NCBI GenBank assembly: GCA_004559785.1
Contig: SFXD01000092.1
Location: 1-7,294 of the forward strand
Source: a bacterium
GTDB taxonomy: Bacteria > Bacteroidota > Bacteroidia > Bacteroidales > Bacteroidaceae
DNA: 7,294 nucleotides
Direction of reading: 5' to 3'
Numbering within the stretch: the first letter of the stretch is position 1; the number at the start of each line of letters is the position of its first letter. The notes beneath the pieces were generated by a model. It was given only the letters and a program-made list of their open reading frames with translations, ran no database searches and had not been told where the DNA came from. Position numbers and translations under genes: made by a program. Below are positions 1-6,736 of the stretch, piece after piece.

Positions 1-2
1 TA

Positions 3-866
3 ATATTCATAGTGTCCTCCATCCTGCTGAGCGTTGCACCGATGGAAGGACAGGCCTCTGGCAGACCAGAGGTGATGATTGGCGTATCCGCCATACTCTA
101 CACCCTCCTCGTGATACTTTCGTGCCGGCTGGTAGGTATAGCTCGCCCCGAGGGTATAGGCGGAGCAGCCATATTCCTTATCTTCTTCCTGCCAAACTCC
201 GAAAGTTTCCTAAGCCGCGACATGGAGGCCATTACCGAACTGACATCCCAATGCATAGTGCCTTTCTTCATCTCTCAATACAAGCATGTCAGCCAGAAGG
301 ACTTCAAGCGCATATACATCTTCATGCTCCTGATGGGCATATTCTGCAGCTATACGCACGACGGCATCACCATTCCGCTATGTGCCGGATTCCTGTGGCT
401 GTGGCTCCTCAACAGGAAGGACTTCTTCCACACCGCCTGCTGGCCCATGGTGATAGGATTCGTGATAGGCACCCTCGTCAGCATACTGCAAGCCATCTAC
501 AACAACAGCGACGGCACGCCAACGATGCTGAGCCCTTCACTATCCCAGACCACGCTTGCCTTGCAGACCATATGGCAGACGAAGATTTTCCTGATGGCAC
601 TTTGCCTTACACTGTACCTGGCGGCAAGCAAGCCCGGCAGGATGATGCTGCTCGAATGTGCCCGCAGGCAACCGCTGCTGACCAGTTGCGTCGCCTTCTC
701 GCTATGCACCCTGCCGTTTGCCCCGTTGGGGCTGGACAATGCCGTGACGGGTGTATGCTTCTTCTGCATGTACTGGACACTGATTCTCGCCAAAGCCCTG
801 ACAGGCAACATCTACGACAAGGTGCAAAGGCACAGGCAACGAGCTAAACTACAAAACACAGACTGA
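3..866 (+). CDS. Polytopic membrane protein of polysaccharide locus, 5' end outside window
   Basis: The reading frame is open to the left edge of the window (Ile-Phe-Ile precede the GTG at 12), so this is taken as the C-terminal part of a longer protein and the GTG as an internal Val codon. The visible ~287 residues are very hydrophobic, with roughly eight membrane-spanning stretches. Counted from the GTG these are near residues 25-43, 49-61, 100-115, 117-134, 143-161, 191-205, 223-241 and 246-264. They end in a short basic tail (DKVQRHRQRAK). A short polar motif, SYTHDGITIPL, sits at the start of one segment; it resembles the W/S-x-H/N-E/D motif of Bacteroidetes multi-spanning glycan-locus proteins (DUF6056-like, or polymerase/lipid-linked transferase-like). 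That family link is inference from layout. The next gene starts 19 bp after its stop. A role as polymerase, ligase or glucosyltransferase-like membrane enzyme of the surface glycan is possible but unproven. Confidence 0.75.
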   Translation: MFIVSSILLSVAPMEGQASGRPEVMIGVSAILYTLLVILSCRLVGIARPEGIGGAAIFLIFFLPNSESFLSRDMEAITELTSQCIVPFFISQYKHVSQKDFKRIYIFMLLMGIFCSYTHDGITIPLCAGFLWLWLLNRKDFFHTACWPMVIGFVIGTLVSILQAIYNNSDGTPTMLSPSLSQTTLALQTIWQTKIFLMALCLTLYLAASKPGRMMLLECARRQPLLTSCVAFSLCTLPFAPLGLDNAVTGVCFFCMYWTLILAKALTGNIYDKVQRHRQRAKLQNTD

Positions 867-885
867 AACATTATATAATATATAT

Positions 886-1752
886 ATGATACAGACAGGA
901 ATAAAGGAATATCTTGTTACGAGCCGCACCAACGGTACCACGAGGACAGGAGCACCATACGCAGTCTTGAAATGCGCAAACCTAACTGAGACCATCAACA
1001 TTTCCGTGTGGGACCTAAACCCAGGCGATGCCCCGGCAATAGGCCAACTGGTATACTTCTACAATATCAAGGACAATGCGGGGAAGAAATCTTGCTCGTC
1101 GAGCGAGATGAAGGTGGGAGACATGCCTCTACTCGACCATCCCCTCTATAACGTCGTGCCACGCCCCATACGCAGGGACAAGTGGGATGATACCATAGAA
1201 AAACTCGTGAGGTATTGTTCCGACGCAAAACTCATACCCATCATACGCGACTTCGCCGACAAGTTGTTTGCCCCCTATTCAAAATACCCGGCCGCCTCGG
1301 GCATTCACCACGCCTTCCCAGGAGGCTTGCTGAACCACACCTACCAGATGCTGCACATGCTGGAGGGACTATACCCATGCCTCCCATACCCCGTCAAGGT
1401 GGAGCGTTGCATACTCGCAATACTGTTCCACGACTACGGAAAGGTATACGAATACAACTCCATGGGCGAGACACTCGAGGACATGTACCTCATGGGACAC
1501 ATCTTCATCGGGGCACACAAGCTAAATTGCGTCCTGGAGGAGAAGGGTGTTGATGCCGAAGAGATAAAGCGCATAGTACACTGCGTCCTTGCCCATCACG
1601 GCACCAAGGAATTCGGAAGCCCTGTTTTCCCGTGTACGCAAGAGGCCACCATCGTGAACATCCTCGACCTCCTGAGCGCACGAACCGACACTATGGAAGG
1701 TGCCGGCAACATGGAGATGTGTGGCGCATTGTGCACGAGAGTGGTAAAGTAA
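886..1752 (+). CDS. YhaM-like OB-fold/HD-domain phosphohydrolase (putative 3'-5' exoribonuclease)
   Basis: A 288-residue cytosolic protein with the two-part layout of the YhaM family, in which an N-terminal OB-like nucleic-acid-binding domain precedes a metal-dependent HD domain. Residues 1-85 fit the OB part (a "TRTGAPYAVLKCANLTETINISVWD"-type strand pattern near 20-43). The HD part shows HHAFPGGLLNHT at 141-152, the signature FHDYGK with His182-Asp183 and Lys186, GHIFIGAHKLN at 204-214, His-His at 237-238 in LAHHGTKEFGSP, and Asp261 before SAR at 264-266. These are the expected metal ligands in the expected order. Length is slightly under the ~314 residues of Bacillus YhaM. Family members trim RNA or single-stranded DNA from the 3' end using divalent metal; activity here is inferred. 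The ATG at 886 lies just after an AT-only stretch and has no clear Shine-Dalgarno sequence. It sits 19 bp after the membrane-protein gene and 100 bp before the glycosyltransferases, so it may be cotranscribed with the former. Confidence 0.85.
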   Translation: MIQTGIKEYLVTSRTNGTTRTGAPYAVLKCANLTETINISVWDLNPGDAPAIGQLVYFYNIKDNAGKKSCSSSEMKVGDMPLLDHPLYNVVPRPIRRDKWDDTIEKLVRYCSDAKLIPIIRDFADKLFAPYSKYPAASGIHHAFPGGLLNHTYQMLHMLEGLYPCLPYPVKVERCILAILFHDYGKVYEYNSMGETLEDMYLMGHIFIGAHKLNCVLEEKGVDAEEIKRIVHCVLAHHGTKEFGSPVFPCTQEATIVNILDLLSARTDTMEGAGNMEMCGALCTRVVK

Positions 1753-1809
1753 CTGGGATACTAGGAGGAAAAATTGCCACTCAATGCCGAGACTAATACG
1801 TTTTTTTCG

Positions 1810-1817
1810 TACTTTTG
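1810..1817 (+). promoter_or_regulatory. Probable Bacteroidetes promoter -7 box for the glycosyltransferase genes
   Basis: TACTTTTG matches the Bacteroidetes sigma-ABfr -7 consensus TAnnTTTG exactly and follows a run of seven T flanked by TACG/CGTA (1797-1811). It lies 35 bp upstream of the start codon at 1853, in the only sizeable gap (100 bp) among the first five genes. No convincing TTTG -33 element sits at the usual 19-21 bp upstream, so the call rests on the -7 box and position. If used, the transcript would start near 1824 with a leader of about 30 nt. Confidence 0.5.
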
Positions 1818-1852
1818 CGTATGACAAGCATAATTAGCAAAATCCAAGCCGC

Positions 1853-2878
1853 ATGAACAGCAAGATGACATACGACGTAGACGTTGCCGTGCTGATACTC
1901 TTCTTCAATCGCCCAGACCAGCTGAGGCAGGTATTCGAGCAGGTCAGGAAGGCACGCCCCTCTCGCCTCTTCCTCTATCAGGACGGACCACGCTCGGACA
2001 AGGACATGCCCGGAATAATGGCTTGCAGGCAGGTCGTGGAAGAAGTGGACTGGGACTGCGAGGTAATGCGAATGTACCAAGAGCGCAACTACGGTTGCGA
2101 CCCATCGGAATACATCTCCCAGCGATGGGCGTTCGACAATGTGGACAAGTGCATCGTACTTGAGGACGACGACGTACCCAGCATCTCATTCTTCACCTTC
2201 TGCAAGGAAATGCTCGACAGGTACGAGCACGACACGCGCATAACCATGATTTCCGGATTCAACGTGGAGGAGAAGACGACGGACGTGGATGCGGACTATT
2301 TCTTCTCCACGAACTTCAGCATCTGGGGATGGGCTTCATGGCGCAGGGTAATCGACCAATGGGATGCCAGATACGAATGGCTGAACGACAGATATGCCGT
2401 AGGCGACCTTCAGGCACTAATCAGGGAACGAGGCTACCGCGACGACTTCCTACCCATGTGCAGGCGACACCGTTCGCATCAAAAGCCATTCTACGAGAGC
2501 ATCTTCTGGGCCCACCTGCTGATGTCAGGCGGACTATGCATAGTTCCGTCACGGAACATGGTCAGCAACCTCGGACCCACATCCGACAGCACACATTTCG
2601 GTGGCTCGCTCCACACCCTACCCCATGGCTACAGGAGGATATTCACCATGGGAAGATACGAGGTGGCGTTTCCTCTGAGGCATCCACGCTACGTAATGGA
2701 ACACGTGGCATACCGCAAGCGAGCATACCGCATAATGGGATGGATGAGCCCGTGGACCAAGATTGCCCGCTCGCTGGAGGAACTACTCCTAAACATTCGC
2801 TACGGCAACTGGCACCATATATGGAAATCGCTCGTGGCACGGGCAAGGAAACTCACAGGTCTGCACGATTATCACTAA
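1853..2878 (+). CDS. GT-A-fold glycosyltransferase, HlpA-like family
   Basis: A 341-residue soluble glycosyltransferase that probably moves a nucleotide-sugar residue onto a lipid-linked glycan at the inner face of the membrane. It opens with the nucleotide-binding strand VAVLILFFNRPDQLRQVF at 11-28, followed by YQDGPR at 42-47. The metal- and nucleotide-binding acidic motif is VLEDDD at 102-107. NFSIWGWASWRR at 154-165 is the conserved block of the Bacteroidetes proteins often annotated "hemolytic protein HlpA-like", which are glycosyltransferases by fold rather than hemolysins. The C-terminal ~100 residues are basic and aromatic, suited to membrane contact. The start at 1853 has no Shine-Dalgarno sequence, as is usual in this phylum, and follows the -7 box at 1810. 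The next glycosyltransferase starts 26 bp after the stop. Donor and acceptor cannot be read from sequence. Confidence 0.88.
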   Translation: MNSKMTYDVDVAVLILFFNRPDQLRQVFEQVRKARPSRLFLYQDGPRSDKDMPGIMACRQVVEEVDWDCEVMRMYQERNYGCDPSEYISQRWAFDNVDKCIVLEDDDVPSISFFTFCKEMLDRYEHDTRITMISGFNVEEKTTDVDADYFFSTNFSIWGWASWRRVIDQWDARYEWLNDRYAVGDLQALIRERGYRDDFLPMCRRHRSHQKPFYESIFWAHLLMSGGLCIVPSRNMVSNLGPTSDSTHFGGSLHTLPHGYRRIFTMGRYEVAFPLRHPRYVMEHVAYRKRAYRIMGWMSPWTKIARSLEELLLNIRYGNWHHIWKSLVARARKLTGLHDYH

Positions 2879-2904
2879 ACCATGCAAAAGGAAAGGACAA
2901 GGGA

Positions 2905-4038
2905 ATGAAAGTATTGATAGTCAGCACAAGCGAAAGTACAGGCGGAGGCGCCATAGCGGCAATGAGGCTAAAGGATGCACTCAACAAGCATGGCGTCCGC
3001 GCCAAGATGCTCGTACGGGACAGGCAGACAGATAGCGACACCGTCACCCAGACTGGCAGCATCCTGCCCAAGGCATTCGAGAGGCTGGCAATCATGCCCT
3101 GGTGCGGACTCAGCCTTCAGAGGTCATGGCTCGTGGACACGGCATGGCTTGGAGTGGACATCACGGGTACAAGGGATTTCCGCGATGCCGATGTGATACA
3201 TCTGCATTGGGTAAACCAGGGCATGCTCTCCCTGAGCGAGTTGGAACGCATACTCCATTGCGGCAAGCGAGTGGTGTGGACGCTACACGACGAATGGCCT
3301 TTCCGTGGCGTGTGCCACTACAGCGGTAACTGCACAAGCGTGGGATGCCAGACATGCCCGCTGATGCGGGGCAGTTCGCCGGCCTCTATCCTTGCTCGAA
3401 AGATGAGGCTGTATGCCAGTCATAGGATAACGTTCGTAGGTTGCAGCCAATGGATGGCAGACCTTGCCCGGCGGGCAATGCCAAACGCTGACGTACGATG
3501 CGCCCCCAACTGCATACCCCACGACATATTCAAGCCCATTCCACGTTTGGAGGCACGCGACCGCCTCGGATTGCCACAAGACAGGCAAGTAATCATGTTC
3601 TGCTCGCAAAGACTCGACGACAAGCGTAAGGGGATGGACTATCTTGACAAGGCTCTCGGCCACTTCCCCCAGGCTATTGCACTTAGGGTGGGCAAGGGAG
3701 GACGACAGACCTGCGACCCACGCGAGATGGCAGCCCTATACTCCGCCGCTGACGTATTCGTGTCCCCCAGCCTTCAGGACAACCTGCCCAACACGATAGC
3801 CGAGGCGATGTCGTGCGGTACGCCATGCGTGGGCTTCGACACGGGCGGCATTCCCGAGATGATACGTCACATGCACACAGGCTATGTAGCACGGACCTGC
3901 GATGCAGCAGACCTTGCGAAAGGCATCAATCATGTACTGGCGCACGACATGAGGCAAGCCGCCTACCAATACGCCGCGGCAACATACGACGAGACAAGCG
4001 TGGCAGAACAATACATCAGCATATATGAGTCAAGGTAG
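2905..4038 (+). CDS. GT4-family (GT-B fold) glycosyltransferase
   Basis: A 377-residue retaining glycosyltransferase. The N-terminal Rossmann half begins MKVLIVSTSESTGGGAIAA, with the glycine-rich loop at 13-15. DVIHLHWVNQG at 96-106 and TLHDEWPFRGVCHYSGNC at 126-143 are GT4 acceptor-side motifs. Four cysteines (137, 143, 148, 151) form a CX5CX4CX2C set known in this subgroup and perhaps binding metal. The donor half has FCSQRLDDKRKG at 232-243, YSAADVFVSPSLQDNLPNTIAEAMSCGTP at 279-307 and GGIPEMI at 314-320. The usual E-x7-E donor motif appears as Asp292-x7-Glu300, a common variant. The stretch between VGKG (262-265) and the AALYSAAD helix (276-283) seems shorter than in most relatives. The ATG at 2905 is chosen because it follows a purine-rich AAAGGACAAGGG and begins exactly at the domain; the same frame stays open back to 2329, but that part overlaps the previous gene and encodes nothing recognisable. 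Confidence 0.92.
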   Translation: MKVLIVSTSESTGGGAIAAMRLKDALNKHGVRAKMLVRDRQTDSDTVTQTGSILPKAFERLAIMPWCGLSLQRSWLVDTAWLGVDITGTRDFRDADVIHLHWVNQGMLSLSELERILHCGKRVVWTLHDEWPFRGVCHYSGNCTSVGCQTCPLMRGSSPASILARKMRLYASHRITFVGCSQWMADLARRAMPNADVRCAPNCIPHDIFKPIPRLEARDRLGLPQDRQVIMFCSQRLDDKRKGMDYLDKALGHFPQAIALRVGKGGRQTCDPREMAALYSAADVFVSPSLQDNLPNTIAEAMSCGTPCVGFDTGGIPEMIRHMHTGYVARTCDAADLAKGINHVLAHDMRQAAYQYAAATYDETSVAEQYISIYESR

Positions 4039-4849
4039 AACGAACATGACAAGGGGCAAGTCGCAGCCACTCATAACCATCGCGACCGTCACCTTCAACG
4101 CAGAGCCAACACTCGGCAAGACACTCGACAGCGTAGCCCGGCAGGACTACCCACGTATCGAGCATCTCATTATTGACGGATGCTCCACCGACCATACACT
4201 GGGCTTGGTACAGAGATACGTGGAGCACAACACCATAACGTCGCACTCCCACTCCATACGCCTCGTACTCGAACCGGACGAGGGTCTCTACGACGCCATG
4301 AACAAGGCGTTGCAGCTGGCTTCGGGCGACTATATCGTGTTCCTCAACTCGGGCGACTGCCTCCATTCCGCCACCACCGTCTCGGATGTGGTCAGGGCAT
4401 CGGGATGGGAAGAGGGAGACTTCAGCAACCCAGGCATCATATATGGCGAGACGGACATCGTGGATCCTGAGGGGAACTTCCTCCGTCATAGGAGGCTGAA
4501 GGCTCCCGAACAACTCTCATGGCGCAGTTTCCAACAAGGCATGCTCGTTTGCCACCAGTCACTATACGTGCGTACCGACCTGGCACGTACCGAACAATAC
4601 AACCTCAAGTACCGCTTTTCCGCCGACTTCGACTGGTGCATACGGCTCATGCGAAAGATGGAGAAGAGGCACATACGCCTGATAAACTCGCACCTAATAC
4701 TCACTGACTACCTGTCCGAGGGTCTCACTACGCGCAACCACCGCCGTTCGCTTTGCGAACGCATGCACATCATGGCACACCACTATGGCTGGGCATCCAC
4801 CATCGCCCATCATGCGTGGTTCGTGCTCAGGGCAGTCATCCACAAGTGA
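4025..4849 (+). CDS. GT2-family glycosyltransferase (WcaA/WcaE-like)
   Basis: A 274-residue inverting GT-A glycosyltransferase. Motifs in order: PLITIATVTFNAEPTLGKTLDSV at 15-37 (nucleotide-binding strand), HLIIDGCSTDHT at 47-58, EPDEGLYDAMNKAL at 83-96, the DxD-equivalent VFLNSGDCL at 105-113, IIYGETDIVDPEGNF at 138-152, CHQSLYVRTDL at 176-186 and RFSADFDWCIRLM at 197-209 (catalytic base region). This pattern is that of short GT2 enzymes in colanic-acid-like and O-antigen clusters. The ORF overlaps the preceding GT4 gene by 14 bp if the ATG at 4025 is used. An in-frame ATG at 4046, 7 bp past the GT4 stop, has an AAGG about 10 nt upstream, keeps the whole domain and is at least as plausible. 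Either way translational coupling is likely. It is the last gene of the visible cluster, with AT-rich noncoding DNA after it. Sugar specificity is unknown. Confidence 0.92.
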   Translation: MSQGRTNMTRGKSQPLITIATVTFNAEPTLGKTLDSVARQDYPRIEHLIIDGCSTDHTLGLVQRYVEHNTITSHSHSIRLVLEPDEGLYDAMNKALQLASGDYIVFLNSGDCLHSATTVSDVVRASGWEEGDFSNPGIIYGETDIVDPEGNFLRHRRLKAPEQLSWRSFQQGMLVCHQSLYVRTDLARTEQYNLKYRFSADFDWCIRLMRKMEKRHIRLINSHLILTDYLSEGLTTRNHRRSLCERMHIMAHHYGWASTIAHHAWFVLRAVIHK

Positions 4850-4881
4850 CTTCGTTTGCCATGAATATCTCAAAAATCGTG

Positions 4882-4915
4882 TTTTGGTGCAATATTAGCT
4901 AACCAAAAATATTGC
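4882..4915. repeat. Nested AT-rich inverted repeats after the glycosyltransferase genes
   Basis: Two mutually exclusive hairpins overlap here. TTTTGGT (4882-4888) pairs with ACCAAAA (4902-4908) around a 13-nt loop, and GCAATATT (4889-4896) pairs with AATATTGC (4908-4915) around an 11-nt loop. There is no GC-rich stem and no T-tract, so a classical intrinsic terminator is not supported. A near copy of the centre, TGCAATATT-n-nCTAA, recurs at 4969-4983 inside the following element. Function unknown. Confidence 0.4.
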
Positions 4916-5057
4916 TGTCCGACAAACAATTAGTCATCTTTATATTGCTTTGTTGTTCAGTGTTTTATTGCAATATTTACTAAATGGGCTTGCCTATATA
5001 CTATGCGGGCTTAAAGCCCGTCTTTGACCACATTATTAGTTTTACCGGACAGCAATA
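4910..5057. mobile_element. MITE-like element (148 bp) with 12-bp terminal inverted repeats
   Basis: TATTGCTGTCCG at 4910-4921 is matched exactly, in inverted orientation, by CGGACAGCAATA at 5046-5057; similarity then decays with a few shared AAAC/AAT steps. If the outer TA pairs are counted as flanks, the element would be TTGCTGTCCG...CGGACAGCAA bordered by TA on both sides, as expected for a TA target duplication. The interior is AT-rich, has no ORF of note, and holds a perfect palindrome CGGGCTT-A-AAGCCCG at 5006-5020. Size, terminal repeats and lack of coding fit a miniature inverted-repeat transposable element or the collapsed ends of an insertion sequence. No transposase is present, so it would need one in trans. 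An alternative is a recombinase-binding site pair upstream of the integrase gene. Confidence 0.55.
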
Positions 5058-5165
5058 ATCCCATATCTTATTCGCAAGTCCATAATTGCGCCTGAAAGTA
5101 CATCATACGCACGGTCATTTTGCAAGCCCTTCCATATCGTGAGGGTTATTTTTGTGCCTTTCGGG

Positions 5166-5197
5166 TTTGGTTTTGGGGACTATATTGGATAGTTTTG
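5166..5197 (+). promoter_or_regulatory. Promoter of the tyrosine recombinase gene
   Basis: TTTG at 5166-5169 (-33 element), a 20-bp spacer, then TAGTTTTG at 5190-5197 (-7 element, perfect TAnnTTTG). This is the standard housekeeping promoter of Bacteroidetes. Transcription would start near 5204, giving a leader of about 15 nt before the ATG at 5219. It rules against the longer reading frame that begins at 5120, which would start upstream of the promoter. Confidence 0.75.
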
Positions 5198-5218
5198 TAC
5201 TCACCAACTGATAGGATT

Positions 5219-6436
5219 ATGACAACAATAAAACTGAAATTACGCAACTCCACCACGTTGGAGAAGGATGGACGATTGTATTTCCAGATTATCCACAAGC
5301 GAGTAGTGCGACAGGTCGCCACTGACTGCTATATCTCACGGGGCGAATGGGATGAAAGCGAATGTCGCCTCATTCTGTCACCAACCGCCAATACCCAAAG
5401 GCGGAGGGTGCTGAAAAACATCGCTGCCGAACTGCAAGGGCAACAAGGACAACTTACCGAAACCATAAAGGCGTTTGAAAGAAGCGGTAAGGACTATACC
5501 GCTGACGATATAACCCTCGAATATGAAAAGGCATTCGGCAATAAGGAGACTGTCTTCGTCTTTTTACATCGGCACATCAACATGCTTCATGAAGCAGGGA
5601 GGCATACCACTGCCGAACGCTACGACCAGGCCTTACGGAGCCTGAGGAATTTCCGGGAAGGCTGCGACCTGCGGTTCGAGATGCTCACGCCACAGCTGGC
5701 TCTCTCCTACGAGACATGGCTGCGTGGACGTCACCTGTGCCGCAATACAACCTCGTTCTATATGCGCATTCTGCGCTCCGTATACAACAAGGCCGTTTCC
5801 GAAGGGCTTGCCACCGACTGCCATCCATTCCGTCCCGTCTATACAGGGATAGACAAGACGGCAAAGCGTGCCCTGACACTCAATGTCATCAAGTGGGTCA
5901 GGAGTGCAGAACTGAGCCATGCCCCGTCGCTTGACTTCGCCCGCGATATGTTCCTTCTTTCGTTCTGCCTGAGGGGCATCGCTCCCATAGACCTCGCCTA
6001 TCTGCGAAAGACAGACGTCAGACAAGGCTTTATTGCCTATTCGCGGAGCAAGACAGGACAGCAGATACGTATACACATCGAGCCCGAGATACAACGTCTC
6101 TTGGACAAATATAAGGAGACAGGAACGCACTACCTCCTGCCAATCATCAAGCGGGAAGACGGCACGGAACATACTCAGTACCGCAACAGCACTCAACAGA
6201 TAAACAGACACTTGAAGAAACTTAGCATAAAGATCGGATTGCCTTTTCCCCTAACGTTATACGTCGCACGCCACAGCTGGGCGAGCATCGCACAGTCGAA
6301 CCATATCCCCACGAGCGTCATATCCGTAGCCATGGGGCACGACTCGGAGGCAACAACGCAGATTTACCTTGCCTCTATTCAGACGGCGCAGATAGACGAG
6401 GCAAACAGTATGATAATAGACAGTCTGCAAAAATAG
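5219..6436 (+). CDS. Tyrosine recombinase/integrase, Bacteroidetes Tsr type
   Basis: A 405-residue site-specific recombinase that cuts and rejoins DNA through a phosphotyrosine. Residues 1-60 form the arm-type N-terminal domain (MTTIKLKLRN..., DGRLYFQIIHKRVVRQV, ISRGEWDE). About 105-205 is the SAM-like core-binding domain, and 215-400 the catalytic domain. Catalytic residues visible are Arg252 (FCLRGIAPIDLAYL), Lys278 (SRSKTGQ), Arg351 in YVARHSWAS, His374 (MGHDSE) and nucleophile Tyr383 (QIYLAS). The usual first His of HxxR is Tyr348, a common variant in this family. All parts are present, so it should be active. Relatives invert promoters or segments in Bacteroidetes surface-antigen loci, or act as integrases of mobile elements. 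Here it has its own promoter, no visible excisionase, and lies directly downstream of polysaccharide genes. The ATG at 5219 is supported by that promoter and by where the domain begins. Confidence 0.95.
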   Translation: MTTIKLKLRNSTTLEKDGRLYFQIIHKRVVRQVATDCYISRGEWDESECRLILSPTANTQRRRVLKNIAAELQGQQGQLTETIKAFERSGKDYTADDITLEYEKAFGNKETVFVFLHRHINMLHEAGRHTTAERYDQALRSLRNFREGCDLRFEMLTPQLALSYETWLRGRHLCRNTTSFYMRILRSVYNKAVSEGLATDCHPFRPVYTGIDKTAKRALTLNVIKWVRSAELSHAPSLDFARDMFLLSFCLRGIAPIDLAYLRKTDVRQGFIAYSRSKTGQQIRIHIEPEIQRLLDKYKETGTHYLLPIIKREDGTEHTQYRNSTQQINRHLKKLSIKIGLPFPLTLYVARHSWASIAQSNHIPTSVISVAMGHDSEATTQIYLASIQTAQIDEANSMIIDSLQK

Positions 6437-6450
6437 TCGGTAAAGGAAGC

Positions 6451-6477
6451 CGGTTACACGGTTACACGGTTACACGG
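6451..6477. repeat. Tandem octamer array, 3 x CGGTTACA
   Basis: Three head-to-tail copies of CGGTTACA (6451, 6459, 6467) followed by CGG start 15 bp after the recombinase stop codon. One more copy in the opposite direction (TGTAACCC) lies at 6486-6493. The regular 8-bp period is shorter than a helical turn. Such short iterons usually bind a protein cooperatively, but no partner is known from this window. Confidence 0.75.
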
Positions 6478-6512
6478 GGTGTTTTTGTAACCCTCCGTGC
6501 TGATACTATGGG

Positions 6513-6558
6513 CATTCTATAAGTAAAATAAATGAATATTTATTTTACTTATAGAATG
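6513..6558. repeat. 46-bp hairpin: 21-bp perfect inverted repeat with 4-nt loop
   Basis: The arms 6513-6533 (beginning CATTCTATAAG) and 6538-6558 (ending CTTATAGAATG) are exact reverse complements, separated by GAAT. The sequence is almost entirely A/T apart from the arm ends. It lies between the direct and the inverted octamer arrays. It is not followed by a T-tract, so a factor-independent terminator is not the obvious reading, although a transcript hairpin could still protect or end the recombinase mRNA. A recombinase or replication protein site is the alternative. Confidence 0.8.
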
Positions 6559-6603
6559 AGGTGCTCATTTCAGGGGGAAAATACACAAATGCAAACATAC
6601 CCT

Positions 6604-6629
6604 CGTGTAACCGTGTAACCCGTGTAACC
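6604..6629. repeat. Second octamer array, 3 x CGTGTAAC(C), inverted relative to the first
   Basis: Copies at 6604, 6612 and 6621 (periods 8 and 9 bp) are the reverse complement of the units at 6451-6477. The two arrays face each other across the 46-bp hairpin. The last copy runs into CGGACAGT (6629-6636), which has an inverted partner ACTGTCCG at 6776-6783. Confidence 0.75.
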
Positions 6630-6662
6630 GGACAGTCATCCACAGGGGGTGTAATTTTTTTC

Positions 6663-6692
6663 CTCCCGAGGAAAATATATTTTCCTCGGGAG
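6663..6692. repeat. 30-bp perfect palindrome
   Basis: CTCCCGAGGAAAATA followed directly by its exact reverse complement, with no loop. A third partial arm, ATTTTCCTCG, recurs at 6701-6710, 22 bp after its copy at 6679-6688. A run of seven T precedes the palindrome (6654-6661). On the minus strand it would be a hairpin with GC-rich base followed by an A/T-rich run, so a minus-strand terminator is possible, but no minus-strand gene is seen to its right. Confidence 0.75.
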
Positions 6693-6736
6693 AGAAATAG
6701 ATTTTCCTCGCGTGCCGATCCGAAATGCCGTTTTTT

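Noticed and set aside
2329..2904. Open frame extending the GT4 gene upstream to 2329
   Set aside because: It lies entirely over the HlpA-like gene in another frame plus the gap, encodes no recognisable sequence, and the GT-B domain begins exactly at the ATG at 2905 with a purine-rich site before it.
5006..5020. CGGGCTT-A-AAGCCCG palindrome as a terminator for the glycosyltransferase operon
   Set aside because: It has almost no loop and no T-tract follows; it lies over 150 bp past the last stop codon and inside the inverted-repeat element.
5120..5218. 33-residue N-terminal extension of the recombinase
   Set aside because: The perfect promoter at 5166-5197 lies inside it, and family members begin at the MTTIKLKLRN segment.
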